Positions 9,853 to 19,889 of a stretch of DNA of 64,000 nucleotides are shown one piece after another. The stretch is from Prionace glauca (lineage: Eukaryota > Chordata > Chondrichthyes > Carcharhiniformes > Carcharhinidae): positions 118,922,434-118,986,433 of the forward strand of contig CM075729.1 of assembly GCA_037974335.1 (NCBI GenBank), read 5' to 3'. The notes under the pieces were generated by a model. The model was not told the origin of the DNA and searched no databases. It saw nothing but the letters and a program-made list of their open reading frames with translations. Position numbers and translations under genes: made by a program. Numbering within the stretch: the first letter of the stretch is position 1; each line of letters begins with the position of its first letter.

Positions 9853-12800
9853 TTACAGTGTGGCCTTTCCCCATTGTACCTTTGCGGCGGCTGCCCCAAG
9901 CTTCAGCCCGTCCCTCAGCACGTAGTCCTGGACCTTGGAATGTGCCAGTCTGCAACACTCGGTCGAGGACAGTTCTTTCTGCTGGAAGATCAGCAAGTTT
10001 CGGGCGGACCAAAGTGCGTCCTTCACCGAGTTGATGACCTTCCAGCAGCAGTTGATATTTGTCTCGGTGTGCGTCCCCGGAAACAGCCCGTAGAGCACAG
10101 AGTCCTGCGTCACCGAGCTGTTGGGGATGAACCTCGACAAATACCACTGCATCTCGCTCCAGACCTTCTTTGCAAAGGCACATTCCAGAAGGAGGTGTGC
10201 AACCGTCTCATCAGCCCCGCAGCCGCTTCGAGGGCAGCGTGTGGTGTTGCTGAGACCTCGAGTGTGCATAAAGGATCTGACGGGGAGTGCCCTTCTCACC
10301 ACCAGCCAAGCCAGATCTTGGTGCTTGTTTGTCAGTTCTGGTGATGAGGCGTTCTGCCAGATGACACTGACAGTCTGCTCAGGGAACCGTCCGACAGGAT
10401 CCGCCGTCTCCTTTTCTCTCATGGCCCTAAGGACGTTACGCGCTGACCACTGCTTAATCGCCATGCGGTCAAAGGTGTGTTTGCGGAGAAATATCTCTAC
10501 GAAGGACAGGTGCTGCGGTACGGTCCAACTACTCGGAGCGTTCCGCGGCAGTGTGGCCAGACCCAGCCTTCGCAACACTGGGGACAGGTAGAACCTCAAT
10601 AAATAGTGGCACTTGCTGTTGGTGTACCGAGGATCTACGCACAGCTTGATGCAGCCGCACACAAAGGTGGCCATCAGAATGAGGGCAGCGTTGGGAACGT
10701 CTTTCCCTCCGTTCTCTGGAGATTTGTACATCACCTCCCTCCGGACGCGATCCATCTTTGATCTCCAGATGAACTTGAAGATGGCCTGCGTCACTGCTGC
10801 AGCGCAGGATTTGGGGATAGGCCACACCTGCGCCACGTACAACAACACAGACAGCATCTCGCACCGGATCACCAGGTTTTTCCCGGTTATGGAGAGCGAG
10901 CGTAGCTCCCACCAGCCGAGCTTCTGTCTGGCTTTCGCAATGCGCTCCTCCCAGGTTTTGATGCATGCCCCAGCCGCTCCGAACCATATCCCCAGCACCT
11001 TCAGGTAGTCTGTCCTGACGGTGAAGGGGACAAGGGATTTGTCGGCCCAGTCCCCAAAGAACATGGCCTCGCTCTTTCCCTGGTTGACTTTGGCTCCCGA
11101 GGCCAGCTCGAACTGCTCGCAGACCTGGAGGAGTCTGCGAACAGACGATGGGTCCGAGCAGAAGACAGCCACGTCATCCATATACAGGGAGGCTTTGACC
11201 TGCGTGCCTCCGCTGCCTGGGATTGTCACCCCTTTGATGCCTGGGTCGCTTCTGAGGGCCTGGGCAAAGGGTTCAATGCAACACACAAAAAGGACGGAGG
11301 AGAGAGGGCAGCCCTGTCTGACTCCAGACCTGATTTGGAAGCTATCTGTTTCCCACCCGTTGACTGAGACTGCGCTACTGATGTCTGTGTAGAGCAGCCG
11401 GATCCAATTGCGTATTCCCTCCCCAAAGCCCATTTTGGAGAGCACATCCATCATGTAGCTGTGCGATATTCTGTCAAACGCCTTCTCCTGGTCGAGGCTG
11501 ATGAGGCACGTGTCCACCCGCCTGTCCTGCACGTAGGCGATCGTATCCCTGAGTAGCGCCAGGCTGCCAGAGATCTTCCTGCCAGGTACAGCACAGGTTT
11601 GATCAGGATGGATCACTGACCCCAGAGCAGACCTGACCCGGTTTGCGATGACCTTGGCCAGAATTTTGTAATCCACGTTCAATAGTGAAATGGGTCGCCA
11701 ATTCCGAATTTCTTCCCTCTCCCCCTTCCGCTTGTAGATGAGGGTAATGATGCTTTTCCTCATGGATTCTGACATCCTGCCTTCCCGAAGCATACTCTCG
11801 TATACTTCCAGGAGGTCCGGGCCCATCAACTCCCACAACGCCGAGTAAAACTCAGCCGGTAAGCCGTCGCTTCCGGGAGTTTTACCCTTCTGCAAGGACT
11901 CGATGGCCTTGGTCAGCTCGTCCAGAGATACCGGTCTGTCTAGGCTGTCCCGCTCGCCGTCGTCTAAGACCTGCGTGATAGACGACAGGAAAGACTGGGA
12001 GGCCGTGCTGTCTGTCGGCTTCAGGTCATCCAGTCCGGCATAGAAGGATTTGCAGATCCTCAGAATGTCAGACTGCGATGACCCTACTGAGCCGTCCTCT
12101 TCCTTCAGGCTGCTGATCACAGAGGTTTCTCTGTGTACCTTCTGGAAGAAGAAACGCGAGCACTTTTCGTCCTGCTCTACGGAGCGGACTCTGGACCGGA
12201 AGATGACCTTGGCGGCCTCCGAGGCAAAGAGCGAGGCTTGCTGGCTCTTCACCTCCTGGAGCTCCTCCCTGACATCGACCCCCATCGACTGCAGTTGGAG
12301 CAGTTCCTGCATGCTTTTCTGGAGTCGGGACATGTCCCCCCGTCTCTCCCTGGCCTTCTGAACCCCTTTGCGAATGAAGAACCTTTTGATGTTGTCTTTG
12401 ATGGTTTCCCACCAGAGCGATGGAGACTCAAAGAAGGGTTTGACGGTTCTCCAACCGTGGTAAACCCTCCTGAGTTCCTCGAGGTTCTCTGGGGTCAACA
12501 GTTCTACATTCAGCTTCCAGGACCCCCTGCCCACTCTCTGGTTTGCCTCCAGCTGACAGTCGGCCAGCAGGAGGCAGTGGTCAGAGAAGAACACCGGCCT
12601 GACGTCGGTGGGCCTGACCGTGAGCGCGCGGGACACAAACATAAAGTCGATCCTGGAGCGAATCGACCCGTCTGGCCGCGACCACGTGTACCTGCGCTGC
12701 CCTCCGTCTGCTGGGTTGCTGAAGACGTCGAGCAGCCTGGCATCTTTGACCGTCTCCAGCAGCGCTCTGGACATAGCGTCCAGTTTGTTTCCAGCCCTGC

Positions 12801-13260
12801 TGGATCGGTCGGCCTTGTCCAGGATGCAGTTGAAGTCCCCGCCCAGAATGACCGGCCTGGAGGTGGTGAGCAGCTGTGGCAGCTGCTCAAGAACCGCCAG
12901 CCGCTCGGGTTTGACGGCAGGGGCATACACATTAATCAACCTGAGAGGGCAGTTCTTGTACGTGACGTCTGCTACGAGGAGGCGTCCCCCCACCACCTCC
13001 CTAACTTCGGAGATGGTGAAGTCCCCTCCCCGCAGCAGGATGCCGAGGCCCGAGGAACGGCAGTCGCTCCCACCTGACCAGATGGACAGTCCGTGGGACC
13101 ACACACTCGACCAACGCCTGTAGCTGCTGAGGTGAGGGATCCCACACTCCTGCAGGAACAGCAGGTCGGCCTTGACATTGGCCAGGTAGGATAGTGTGGA
13201 CGCACATGTCAACCCGTCTTTGACGCTGCGTACGTTTACCGAGGCAAACTTAAAGGACAT
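9853..13260 (-). CDS. LINE ORF2: apurinic-type endonuclease and reverse transcriptase
   Basis: 1135 codons with no break. The N-terminal endonuclease has VNVRS near residue 7, a catalytic-type Glu in LLFLQECG near 35, GDFNCILDKADR near 140, SRIDFMFVS near 200 and a closing SDHCLL near 222. The reverse transcriptase lies in the middle, with KGKTPGSDGLPAEFY, LDQEKAFDRIS, SGVRQGCPLSS and the active-site box LYMDDVAVF. The box reads YMDD where most LINEs have YADD or FADD. A C-terminal CPRSGCGADETVAHLLLEC motif is a CCHC-like nucleic-acid-binding element. The protein would nick the target and copy its own RNA from the nick. The start is the first Met, just before the endonuclease fold, 41 bases after ORF1 ends. 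Confidence 0.9.
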   Translation of the reverse strand: MSFKFASVNVRSVKDGLTCASTLSYLANVKADLLFLQECGIPHLSSYRRWSSVWSHGLSIWSGGSDCRSSGLGILLRGGDFTISEVREVVGGRLLVADVTYKNCPLRLINVYAPAVKPERLAVLEQLPQLLTTSRPVILGGDFNCILDKADRSSRAGNKLDAMSRALLETVKDARLLDVFSNPADGGQRRYTWSRPDGSIRSRIDFMFVSRALTVRPTDVRPVFFSDHCLLLADCQLEANQRVGRGSWKLNVELLTPENLEELRRVYHGWRTVKPFFESPSLWWETIKDNIKRFFIRKGVQKARERRGDMSRLQKSMQELLQLQSMGVDVREELQEVKSQQASLFASEAAKVIFRSRVRSVEQDEKCSRFFFQKVHRETSVISSLKEEDGSVGSSQSDILRICKSFYAGLDDLKPTDSTASQSFLSSITQVLDDGERDSLDRPVSLDELTKAIESLQKGKTPGSDGLPAEFYSALWELMGPDLLEVYESMLREGRMSESMRKSIITLIYKRKGEREEIRNWRPISLLNVDYKILAKVIANRVRSALGSVIHPDQTCAVPGRKISGSLALLRDTIAYVQDRRVDTCLISLDQEKAFDRISHSYMMDVLSKMGFGEGIRNWIRLLYTDISSAVSVNGWETDSFQIRSGVRQGCPLSSVLFVCCIEPFAQALRSDPGIKGVTIPGSGGTQVKASLYMDDVAVFCSDPSSVRRLLQVCEQFELASGAKVNQGKSEAMFFGDWADKSLVPFTVRTDYLKVLGIWFGAAGACIKTWEERIAKARQKLGWWELRSLSITGKNLVIRCEMLSVLLYVAQVWPIPKSCAAAVTQAIFKFIWRSKMDRVRREVMYKSPENGGKDVPNAALILMATFVCGCIKLCVDPRYTNSKCHYLLRFYLSPVLRRLGLATLPRNAPSSWTVPQHLSFVEIFLRKHTFDRMAIKQWSARNVLRAMREKETADPVGRFPEQTVSVIWQNASSPELTNKHQDLAWLVVRRALPVRSFMHTRGLSNTTRCPRSGCGADETVAHLLLECAFAKKVWSEMQWYLSRFIPNSSVTQDSVLYGLFPGTHTETNINCCWKVINSVKDALWSARNLLIFQQKELSSTECCRLAHSKVQDYVLRDGLKLGAAAAKVQWGKATL

Positions 13261-13301
13261 TTTCGAGGTGTAAAAAAGATTTGGCAGTTCTTACGTGTCC
13301 G

Positions 13302-14267
13302 TCAGTCAGCTCGCACCCGGTTCCGCATTCCTGTGGCGCTGACGAAGTTCTTCAGGGAGGCAGGGCTGATGTAGCCGTCCGAATCTGCCTCAGATCCTCG
13401 TCGGCGGCCGGGTGACACCGTCGGAGTCGTGTATCCGTCGGCTTTCGTCGGGGTTTCTGGCTGGTCTTTGTGCCGGACGGAGTTAACATCCTTTTTCCTG
13501 CTCACCTGTGAGTCCTGCGCCGCTTTGGAAAGGAGCCTCTTGCGGATTTGTCGTCGCCTGGCAGCTTTCCTCTCATCCTCTGAGGAGGCGTCACCTTTGA
13601 CGGGTTTCGCTGCCACGGATCTCTTTTTCCGGATCTTTCTCCTGGATTGGATGTTCAGCCAGGGGCTCTCGAGCTCCGCGCTCTCCTGTTCCGTGGCTCC
13701 AGCGCCCTCTGCTGGTGGTGCTGACGGTGCGTCCTCCTGCTGCACTGGGGGGGGGCACTCGTCCTTCCGAAGCCTTTTCCGGGCCTGCTTCTGGACCGGT
13801 GGCCTTTCCCTCTGAGCTGGCAGGGGCGCTTACCTTCTTCCCTCCGCCTCTGGTGATCTCTGCGTAGGTGACCTTTCTCTTGGGGCAGGCTCTGTAGACG
13901 TGGCCAGCCTCCCCACACAGGTTGCAGCATTTGCTGTCGCTGCAGTCCTCTGTCGCGTGTCCCTCCTTCAGGCAGTTTCTGCAGAAGGTGGTGCTGCAGC
14001 TCGTGGCAAGATGGCCGGTTTTGCCGCAGATTCGGCACACTCGAGGCTGTCCCGCGTAGTACAGGAAGCCTCGATTCCCCCCAATGGCAAAATTGGAGGG
14101 CGGGTGCAGGAGACCTCCGTTGGGGTCAGTCCTGAGAGTTACTCTCACCTGTCTCTTACAGGTCCAGATCCCGTACTTATCCATCACATCCGTGCTCTCC
14201 CCCTTCACCTCCACGTACCTGGAGAGGAACGTCAGCACATCAGCCGCAGGGACGTAGGGGTTATACC
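13302..14267 (-). CDS. LINE ORF1: RNA-binding protein with three CCHC knuckles, 5'-truncated
   Basis: Two overlapping minus-strand frames make up this ORF. The upstream frame (14267-13591) has a domain with KYGIWTCKRQVRV, then three zinc knuckles: CRICGKTGHLATSC, CRNCLKEGHATEDC and CNLCGEAGHVYRAC. The downstream frame (13745-13302) is basic and low-complexity (SRRKIRKKRS, RRRQIRKR). They meet at a homopolymer run (C on the minus strand) near 13746-13754, which points to a one-base slip, by mutation or sequencing error. The reading stays open to 14267, where the element is truncated, so the natural start is missing. ORF1 proteins of this group coat the LINE RNA. Confidence 0.75.
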
Positions 14268-14426
14268 TTTTTTTTTTATTTCAAAAATATATATACTTTA
14301 TTCATAAAAAAAAACTCAACTAATCCATTTCAAATATACAATAGCAAATCGAATAGCAAATCAAAACATTTTTTACAGATCTATCCAAATTACAGTGTCT
14401 ACTTTCAATACTTACAAAACTATATC
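14268..14426 (-). mobile_element. Tx1-type LINE 3'-UTR tail, long-type subfamily
   Basis: Nearly identical to the 3' end at 9527-9685 (poly-T, ATTTCAAAAATAT, then CAACTAATCCATTTC). It sits head-to-tail against the truncated 5' end of the LINE at 9527-14267. It stops at 14426, where an oppositely oriented LINE starts. Confidence 0.8.
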
Positions 14427-15267
14427 ATAACGTCCTTAGGGCCCTGAGAGAAAAGGAGACGGTGGATCCTGTCGGACGGTTCCCTGAGCAGACTGTCAGT
14501 GTCATCTGGCAGAACGCCTCATCACCAGAACTGACAAACAAGCACCAAGATCTGGCTTGGCTGGTGGTGAGAAGGGCACTCCCCGTCAGATCCTTTATGC
14601 ACACTCGAGGTCTCAACATCACCGCACGCTGTCCTCAAAGCGGCTGCTGGGCTGATGAGACGATCCTCCTTGTGGAATGTGCCTTTGCAAAGAAGGCCTG
14701 GGGTGAGATGAGGTGACATTTGTCGAGGTTCGTCCCGAGCAGCTCGGTGACGCAGGACTCTGTGCTCTACGGGCTGTTTCCGGGGACGCATACCGAGACA
14801 AATATCAACTGCTGCTGGAAGGTCATCAACTCGGTGAAGGACGCACTTTGGTCCGCCCGAAACGTGCTGATCTTCCAGCTGAAAGAACTGTCCTCGACCG
14901 AGTGTTGCAGACTGGCACATTCCAAGGTCCAGGACTACGTGCTGAGGGACGCGCTGAAGCTTGGGGCAGCCGCCGCAAAGGCACAATGGGGAAAGGCCAC
15001 ATTGTAAGGCCTTTTAACAGAGGCAGACCGAGGGCCCGGGAACTGCAGAATACCCTCGACCTGTGTAACTGTGTGCCAATCTGAGAAATAACGGCACACA
15101 GTACATTTTGAGGCATGTATATAGCTTTAAGTTTTGAAATGTAATGACTGTAGTTTGTGTCGGATTGTAAAAATGTTTTATTCTGCACTGTTTGCAATTT
15201 ACAGACATGTACCTTTGCAGTGGTTTAATTGAGACATTTATGAATAAAGTTTATTTTTGAAATAAAG
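14427..15267 (+). mobile_element. Tx1-type LINE, 5'-truncated, short-3'UTR subfamily
   Basis: Plus-strand end of ORF2 (about 14462-15090, in two frames) and the short-type 3' UTR ending GAATAAAGTTTATTTTTG. It closely matches the copy at 3552-4771 in the opposite orientation. Its 3' flank is not U1. Confidence 0.85.
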
Positions 15268-15625
15268 AAAAGAAGGTAGAAAAGAGTATGTGTGGGGTGT
15301 GTGGGATCCTTGATTATGCTGTCTGCTTTTCTGAAGCAGCAGGAAGCGTAGACCGTGTCAATGGATGTGAGGCTGATTTGAGTGATGGACTGGGCTTCAT
15401 TCACGGCACTTTGCAGTTTTTTGTGGTCTTGCAGAGCTGACGACATACTAAGCTGTGATACAGCCAGAAGGAATGCTTTCAATGGTGCGTCTGTAGAAGG
15501 CGGTGAGTGCTGTAGTGGCAAATTTCCAAATTTCCTTTGTGGGAAAGTCGAGGCATTTGTGAACTTTCCTAACTATAGCATCCACGTAGAGGGCCAGGAT
15601 AGGTTGTTGGCGACCACCTAAAAAC
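15268..15625 (-). mobile_element. L2-like LINE ORF2 C-terminal fragment
   Basis: The minus strand translates to IIKDPTHPTHTLF and neighbouring blocks that recur in the repeats at 42960-43520 and 55990-56440. Frame broken; no 5' part. Confidence 0.6.
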
Positions 15626-15639
15626 TTGAAGCATATTGA

Positions 15640-16860
15640 AATCCCTCATGATTATTGTAATATATCATTTTTTATGTGCCTTTTTTATCTCCTGATTTAT
15701 TTTCTGCCCCATATCCTGACTACTGCTAAGGGGGCTGTACATAACACCTATCCCACATTTGCGATTTGTTAACTCTACCCGCAGAGACTCTATGCCTTCT
15801 GATCCTACATCACTTCTTGCTATCGATTTAACTTCATTCCTTACTAACAATGCAACCCCTCCTCCTTTGCCCTTCTGCCTGTCTTTCCAGTAGGACACAT
15901 ATCCTTGGATATTTAGATCCCAACCCTGATCCCCTTGCAATCACATCACTGTAATGCCCACAACATCAATTTCAATGTGCGCAACAAGCTCTTTTTTTTG
16001 GTTCATACCCAATTCAATCCAATTAATGTCCAATTCAAAATCTCAAAAAGGGAGACATTCCAGATCCAAGCTGACAAGACAGGCTGGCCGCTTCCTATCT
16101 TGGGTTTGATCTACAATCCAAGCTGATTGGAGCAGACATTCCACCTCCTCCCAGGCTTGATCTCACTTGTATCTTAGCCAAAAGCCCTGGATACCACTTT
16201 TAAAAATTGCTTCAAATGGCACCTCAGTGTACCTTGTTTCATATACTGCATGCATTTAGGTACAACACCCTCAGTCCTGCATTGACCGCCTCCTTCCTCA
16301 TACTTTGTCACCTTTTTTGCTCTGCCTAAGGTTAGATTCATGCCACCTTCTATACTTTGTTCTATTACATGATATGGAAATTTTACTAATCGCTCCTGAG
16401 CCCTCAGCTCCATGATGAAGACCGTGCCATTCGAACAGGTCTCCCTTCTCCAATAATGATGCCAATGAATTCAAACCCACTCCTCCCGCACCAATCTTTG
16501 AGCCACGCATTTACCTCCCTAATCTTATTGACCCTGTGCCAATTAGCTCTTGGCTCAGGGAGTAATCCAGAGATTATAATCTTTTTGGCTCTCCTTCTTA
16601 ATTTAGCTCCTAGCTGTTCATACTCTGTTCCTGTTTTACCTACGTCGTTGTACCTATGTGGACCATGACAACTGGATTTTTACCCTTCCACTCCAAGTTC
16701 CACTGCATCCCAGATGAGATTTCCCAAACTCGAGCACAAGGTAGGCAACACAACTTTTGAGATTCTCAATCCTGTTTACAGACAAAAGTGTCAATGCCCC
16801 TAATTATACTATCGCCAATTATGACAGAAGGCACATTCTGTGAAAAAGTGGTTGAATGTC
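15640..16860 (-). mobile_element. CR1 LINE fragment: ORF1 end and ORF2 endonuclease start
   Basis: Minus strand: 16680-16170 holds decayed ORF1 esterase sequence. 15940-15665 encodes 91 residues of the CR1 endonuclease with WDLNIQGY, then KGKGGGVALLVRNEVKSIAR. The rest of ORF2 and the 3' end are missing. Diverged from the CR1 copies at 51843-64000. Confidence 0.7.
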
Positions 16861-17012
16861 GTAAACAAAAAGCAAAATACTGCAGATTTTATTTAACAAC
16901 TATCTTCTGAACCAATCAAAGGCACCTACAAATCGGGCTGAAAAAACCACCCCTAGAGCCGAGCGCTCTTCAGGAATATGCAAAAATAAAGTTCTATTTT
17001 CACTTATTAATC

Positions 17013-17107
17013 GGGGGGGTGGAGCGCGAACGCAGTCCCCCGCTACCACAAATTTTGCAGTTGAATATCCCGCATTTGGGAACATCGCAGGCATCAGCAC
17101 ACCCGAA
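17013..17107 (-). pseudogene. U1 snRNA 3' fragment
   Basis: Reverse complement of U1 from about nucleotide 70 to 164 with several substitutions; Sm site intact. It is followed on the minus strand by TTAATAAGTGAAAATAGAAC, a decayed form of the normal U1 3' flank. That argues for duplication of a gene unit over retroposition. A SINE tail (17108-17145) replaces its 5' part. Confidence 0.8.
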
Positions 17108-17145
17108 TGAGCTCCTCCTGTACTGTAGGGGTTCTATGGAATCGA

Positions 17146-17300
17146 ATCACCAGGTTAAAGTCCAACAGGTTTATTTCACCTGATGAAGGGGCAATGCTCT
17201 GAAACATCGTACCACCTGTTTTACTAATAAACCTGTTGGAATTTAACCTGTTGTTGTAAGACTACTTACTGTGCCCACCCCAGTCCAACACTGACAACTG
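17146..17300. repeat. foldback repeat, short copy
   Basis: Carries ACCAGGTTAAAGTCCAACAGG near the left and CCTGTTGGAATTTAACCTG at the right. Same family as 452-773. Confidence 0.65.
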
Positions 17301-17399
17301 CACATTGTGAAATCAAATATATTTCAAGGCCTTTCAGAGAAAATTACCTACAACAGCACCATCCATTAGAAAATAACCAACTTCTATTTTGTATTAATG

Positions 17400-17440
17400 C
17401 AGTTTCCTACTACCACAAATTTTGCAATCCAATATACCCC
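17400..17440 (-). pseudogene. U1 snRNA fragment
   Basis: CTACCACAAATTTTGCAATC is reversed U1 around the Sm site. Its 3' flank on the minus strand, GCATTAATACAAAA, equals that of the fragment at 5902-5950. Confidence 0.6.
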
Positions 17441-17464
17441 AGGGTGCAAAGAGCCAAAAGTCAT

Positions 17465-17560
17465 TTTTGAAGCAGCTGAAGGAGTTTTTGTTTCTGAATG
17501 AATGAATTTTTCGAAAAGGGTCAATAGCGTATCCCTCTCTAAGTTTATTTCATGACAAAA
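17465..17560. repeat. segment shared with the inverted-repeat spacer
   Basis: GAAGCAGCTGAAGGAG and TGTTTCTGAATGAATG correspond to diverged sequence at 7640-7720. With the U1 remnants on either side, this shows that 17400-17845 and the inverted-repeat region come from one ancestral U1 unit. Confidence 0.55.
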
Positions 17561-17717
17561 AAGATACCATAGATAGGATAGCTGGCACACATGCAGAAGT
17601 GAGCGTGAATGAAAAATGGCAGAAAACACGGGTGGTTGAAAAATAATTTCAAACAAAAGCAAAATACTGTTGATTATAGGTCTACAGAACAAAACACCTA
17701 TTTTTTGATTTTTTAAT

Positions 17718-17845
17718 CGGGGGAGAGTGCGAACGCAGTCCCCCACTACCACAAATATGGCGGTCGAGTATCCCGCATTTGGGGACATTGCAGGCGTCAG
17801 CACACCCAGAGTGCAATGGGATAGCCTCGTCCTGAGCAAACTACC
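17718..17845 (-). pseudogene. U1 snRNA copy lacking nucleotides 1-36
   Basis: Reverse complement of U1 nucleotide 37 to 164 with several changes, one of them in the Sm region (ACAAATATGG). As at 9526, the missing 5' part is replaced by a Tx1-type LINE tail in the same orientation, here at nucleotide 37. Confidence 0.85.
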
Positions 17846-18397
17846 TTTTTTTCCCCAAAAATATACTTTATTCATAAAAATCTCAAATAAACCATTGCAA
17901 ATCTACATGTCTATGAATTGCAAACAGTGCAGAATTAAAACTTTTTACAGTTCTGTACAAATTACAGTCATAACATTTCAATACTTAAAGCTATATACAT
18001 GCCTCAAATTTTACTGTGTGCCGTTATTGCTCAGATTGGCACACAGTTACACAGGTCAAGGGTGTTCTGCAGTTCCCGGGGCCCTCGGTCTGCCTCCGTT
18101 AAAAGGCCTTACAGTGTGGCCTTTCCCCATTGTGCCTTTGTGGCGGCTGCCCCAAGCTTCAGCGCGTCCCTCAGCACGTAGTCCTGGACCTTGGAATGTG
18201 CCAGTCTGCAACACTCGGTCGAGGACAGTTCTTTCAACTGGAAGATCAGCAAGTTTTGGGTGGACCAAAGTGAGTCCTTCACCAAGTTGATGACCCTCCA
18301 GCAGCAGTTGATATTTGTCTCGGTGTGCGTCCCCGGAAACAGCCCGTAGAGCACAGAGTCCTGTGTCACTGAGCTGCTCGGGATGAACCTCGACAAA
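17846..18397 (-). mobile_element. Tx1-type LINE, 5'-truncated, short-3'UTR subfamily
   Basis: 3' UTR of the short type and the last part of ORF2 (18396-18109). It ends abruptly at 18397, where the tail of another copy begins. Confidence 0.85.
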
Positions 18398-19571
18398 TTT
18401 TTTTTTTCCGAAAATATACTTTATTCATAAAAATCTCAAGTAATCCATTGCAAATGTACAGGGCTTCGAATAGCAAAGCAATGTGGAATCAAAACATTTT
18501 TACAGATCTGTCCAAATTACAGTGTCTACATTTCAATGCTTAAAAAACTATATCCATGTCTCAATATTTACATATTTGTACTAATTACAAGAATTACATT
18601 TCAGTTCTTAAAAATATATACATGCCTCAATAGATTTCTGTGTGCCGTTAGTGGTCAGATTGGCACACAGCTCCGCAGGTCGAGGGTATTCTGCAGTTCC
18701 TGGGCCCTCGGTCTGCCTCCGTTAAAAGGCTTTACAGTGGGGCCTTTCCCCATTGTACCTTTGCGGCGGCTGCCCCAAGCTTCAGCCCGTCCCTCAGCAC
18801 GTAGTCCTGGACCTTGGAATGTGCCAGTCTGCAACACTCGGTCGAGGACAGTTCCTTCAACTGGAAGATCAGCAAGTTTCGGGCGGACCAAAGTGCGTCC
18901 TTCACCGAGTTGATGACCTTCCAGCAGCAGTTGATATTTGTCTCGGTGTGCGTTCCTGGAAACAGCCCGTAGAGCACAGAGTCCTGTGTCACCGAGCTGT
19001 TGGGGACGAACCTCAACAAATATCACTGCATCTCACTCCAGACCTTCTTTGCAAAGGCACATTCCAGAAGGAGATGTGCAACCATCTCATCCGCCCCGCA
19101 GCCGCTTTGAGGGCAGCGTGCGGTGATGTTGAGACCTCGAGCGTGCATAAAGGATCTGACGGGGAGTGCCCTTCTCACCACCAGCCAAGCCCTATCTTGG
19201 TGCTTGTTTGTCAGTTCTGGTGATGAGGCGTTCTGCCAGATGACACTGACAGTCTGCTCAGGGAACCATTCAACAGGATCCGCCGTCTCCTTTTCTCTCA
19301 GGGCCCCAAGGACATTACGCGCTGACCACTGCTTAATCGCCGTGTGGTCAAAGGTGTGTTTGTGGAAAAATTTCTCCACAAAGGACAGGTACTGCTTTAC
19401 AGTCCCAGTACTCGGAGCATTCCGCGGCAGTGTGGCCAGACCCATCCTCTGCAACACTTGGGACAGGTAGAACCCCAAAAAGTAGTGGCACTTGCTGTTA
19501 GTGTACCGAGGATCTACACACAGCTTGATGCAGCCGCACACAAATGTGGCCATCAGGATGAGGGCGGCGTT
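18398..19571 (-). mobile_element. Tx1-type LINE, 5'-truncated, long-3'UTR subfamily
   Basis: Poly-T, long-type 3' UTR, then the C-terminal ORF2 region (19553-18732 in two frames) with CPQSGCGADEMVAHLLLEC. It stops at 19571 and is followed by a short SINE head. Head-to-tail with 17846-18397. Confidence 0.85.
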
Positions 19572-19885
19572 TTCTTTTTAATACAGTGGTTAGCACTGCT
19601 GGCAACATGTAAGACTTTTGAAACTAGCTTATCCGGTGAAGGTGAACGTTTGGTCCTGTAGAGCTCTGAGATTATGCCCTCAGCTCCTAAATGCACCCAC
19701 AAGGAGAAACAGCCTTTGGGTTTGTACCTTGCCAAGCCCCCTGAGAGTGCTAAACGTCTCAGTAAGAATCCTACAGTGCAGAAGGACGCCATCAATCCAT
19801 CAACTTTGCACTGACCACAATCCCACACAGGGCCTATTCCCATAACCACATGTATTCACCCTAACTAGTCTCCCGACACCTTCAG
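19572..19885 (-). repeat. SINE family A pieces
   Basis: A short plus-strand head (ACAGTGGTTAGCACTGCTGG) at 19580-19603 and a minus-strand 3' half at 19763-19885 starting AATCCTACAGTGCAGAAGG. Between them lies unassigned sequence. Confidence 0.6.
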
Positions 19886-19889
19886 GATT

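Larger units (their letters stand above)
9527..14267 (-). mobile_element. Tx1-type LINE, nearly full length, inserted in U1
   Basis: Minus strand, 5' to 3': partial ORF1 (from 14267), ORF2 (13260-9853), long-type 3' UTR (about 9852-9550) and A-rich end at U1 nucleotide 40. Three CCHC knuckles in ORF1 and a C-terminal Cys/His motif in ORF2 fit the Tx1 group of the L1 clade. Known members target U2 snRNA genes (Keno) or 5S genes (Mutsu). The element is cut at 14267 inside ORF1, where the tail of another copy begins. An unbroken ORF2 suggests a young insertion. Confidence 0.9.

Noticed and set aside
12133-13077. A 314-codon open frame on the + strand.
   Set aside because: Antisense shadow of the LINE ORF2 endonuclease region; no motif of its own.
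14268-15267. Opposed LINE pieces read as one insertion made by twin priming (5' inversion).
   Set aside because: The inverted part includes its own complete 3' UTR of the other subfamily, so it must be a separate insertion.
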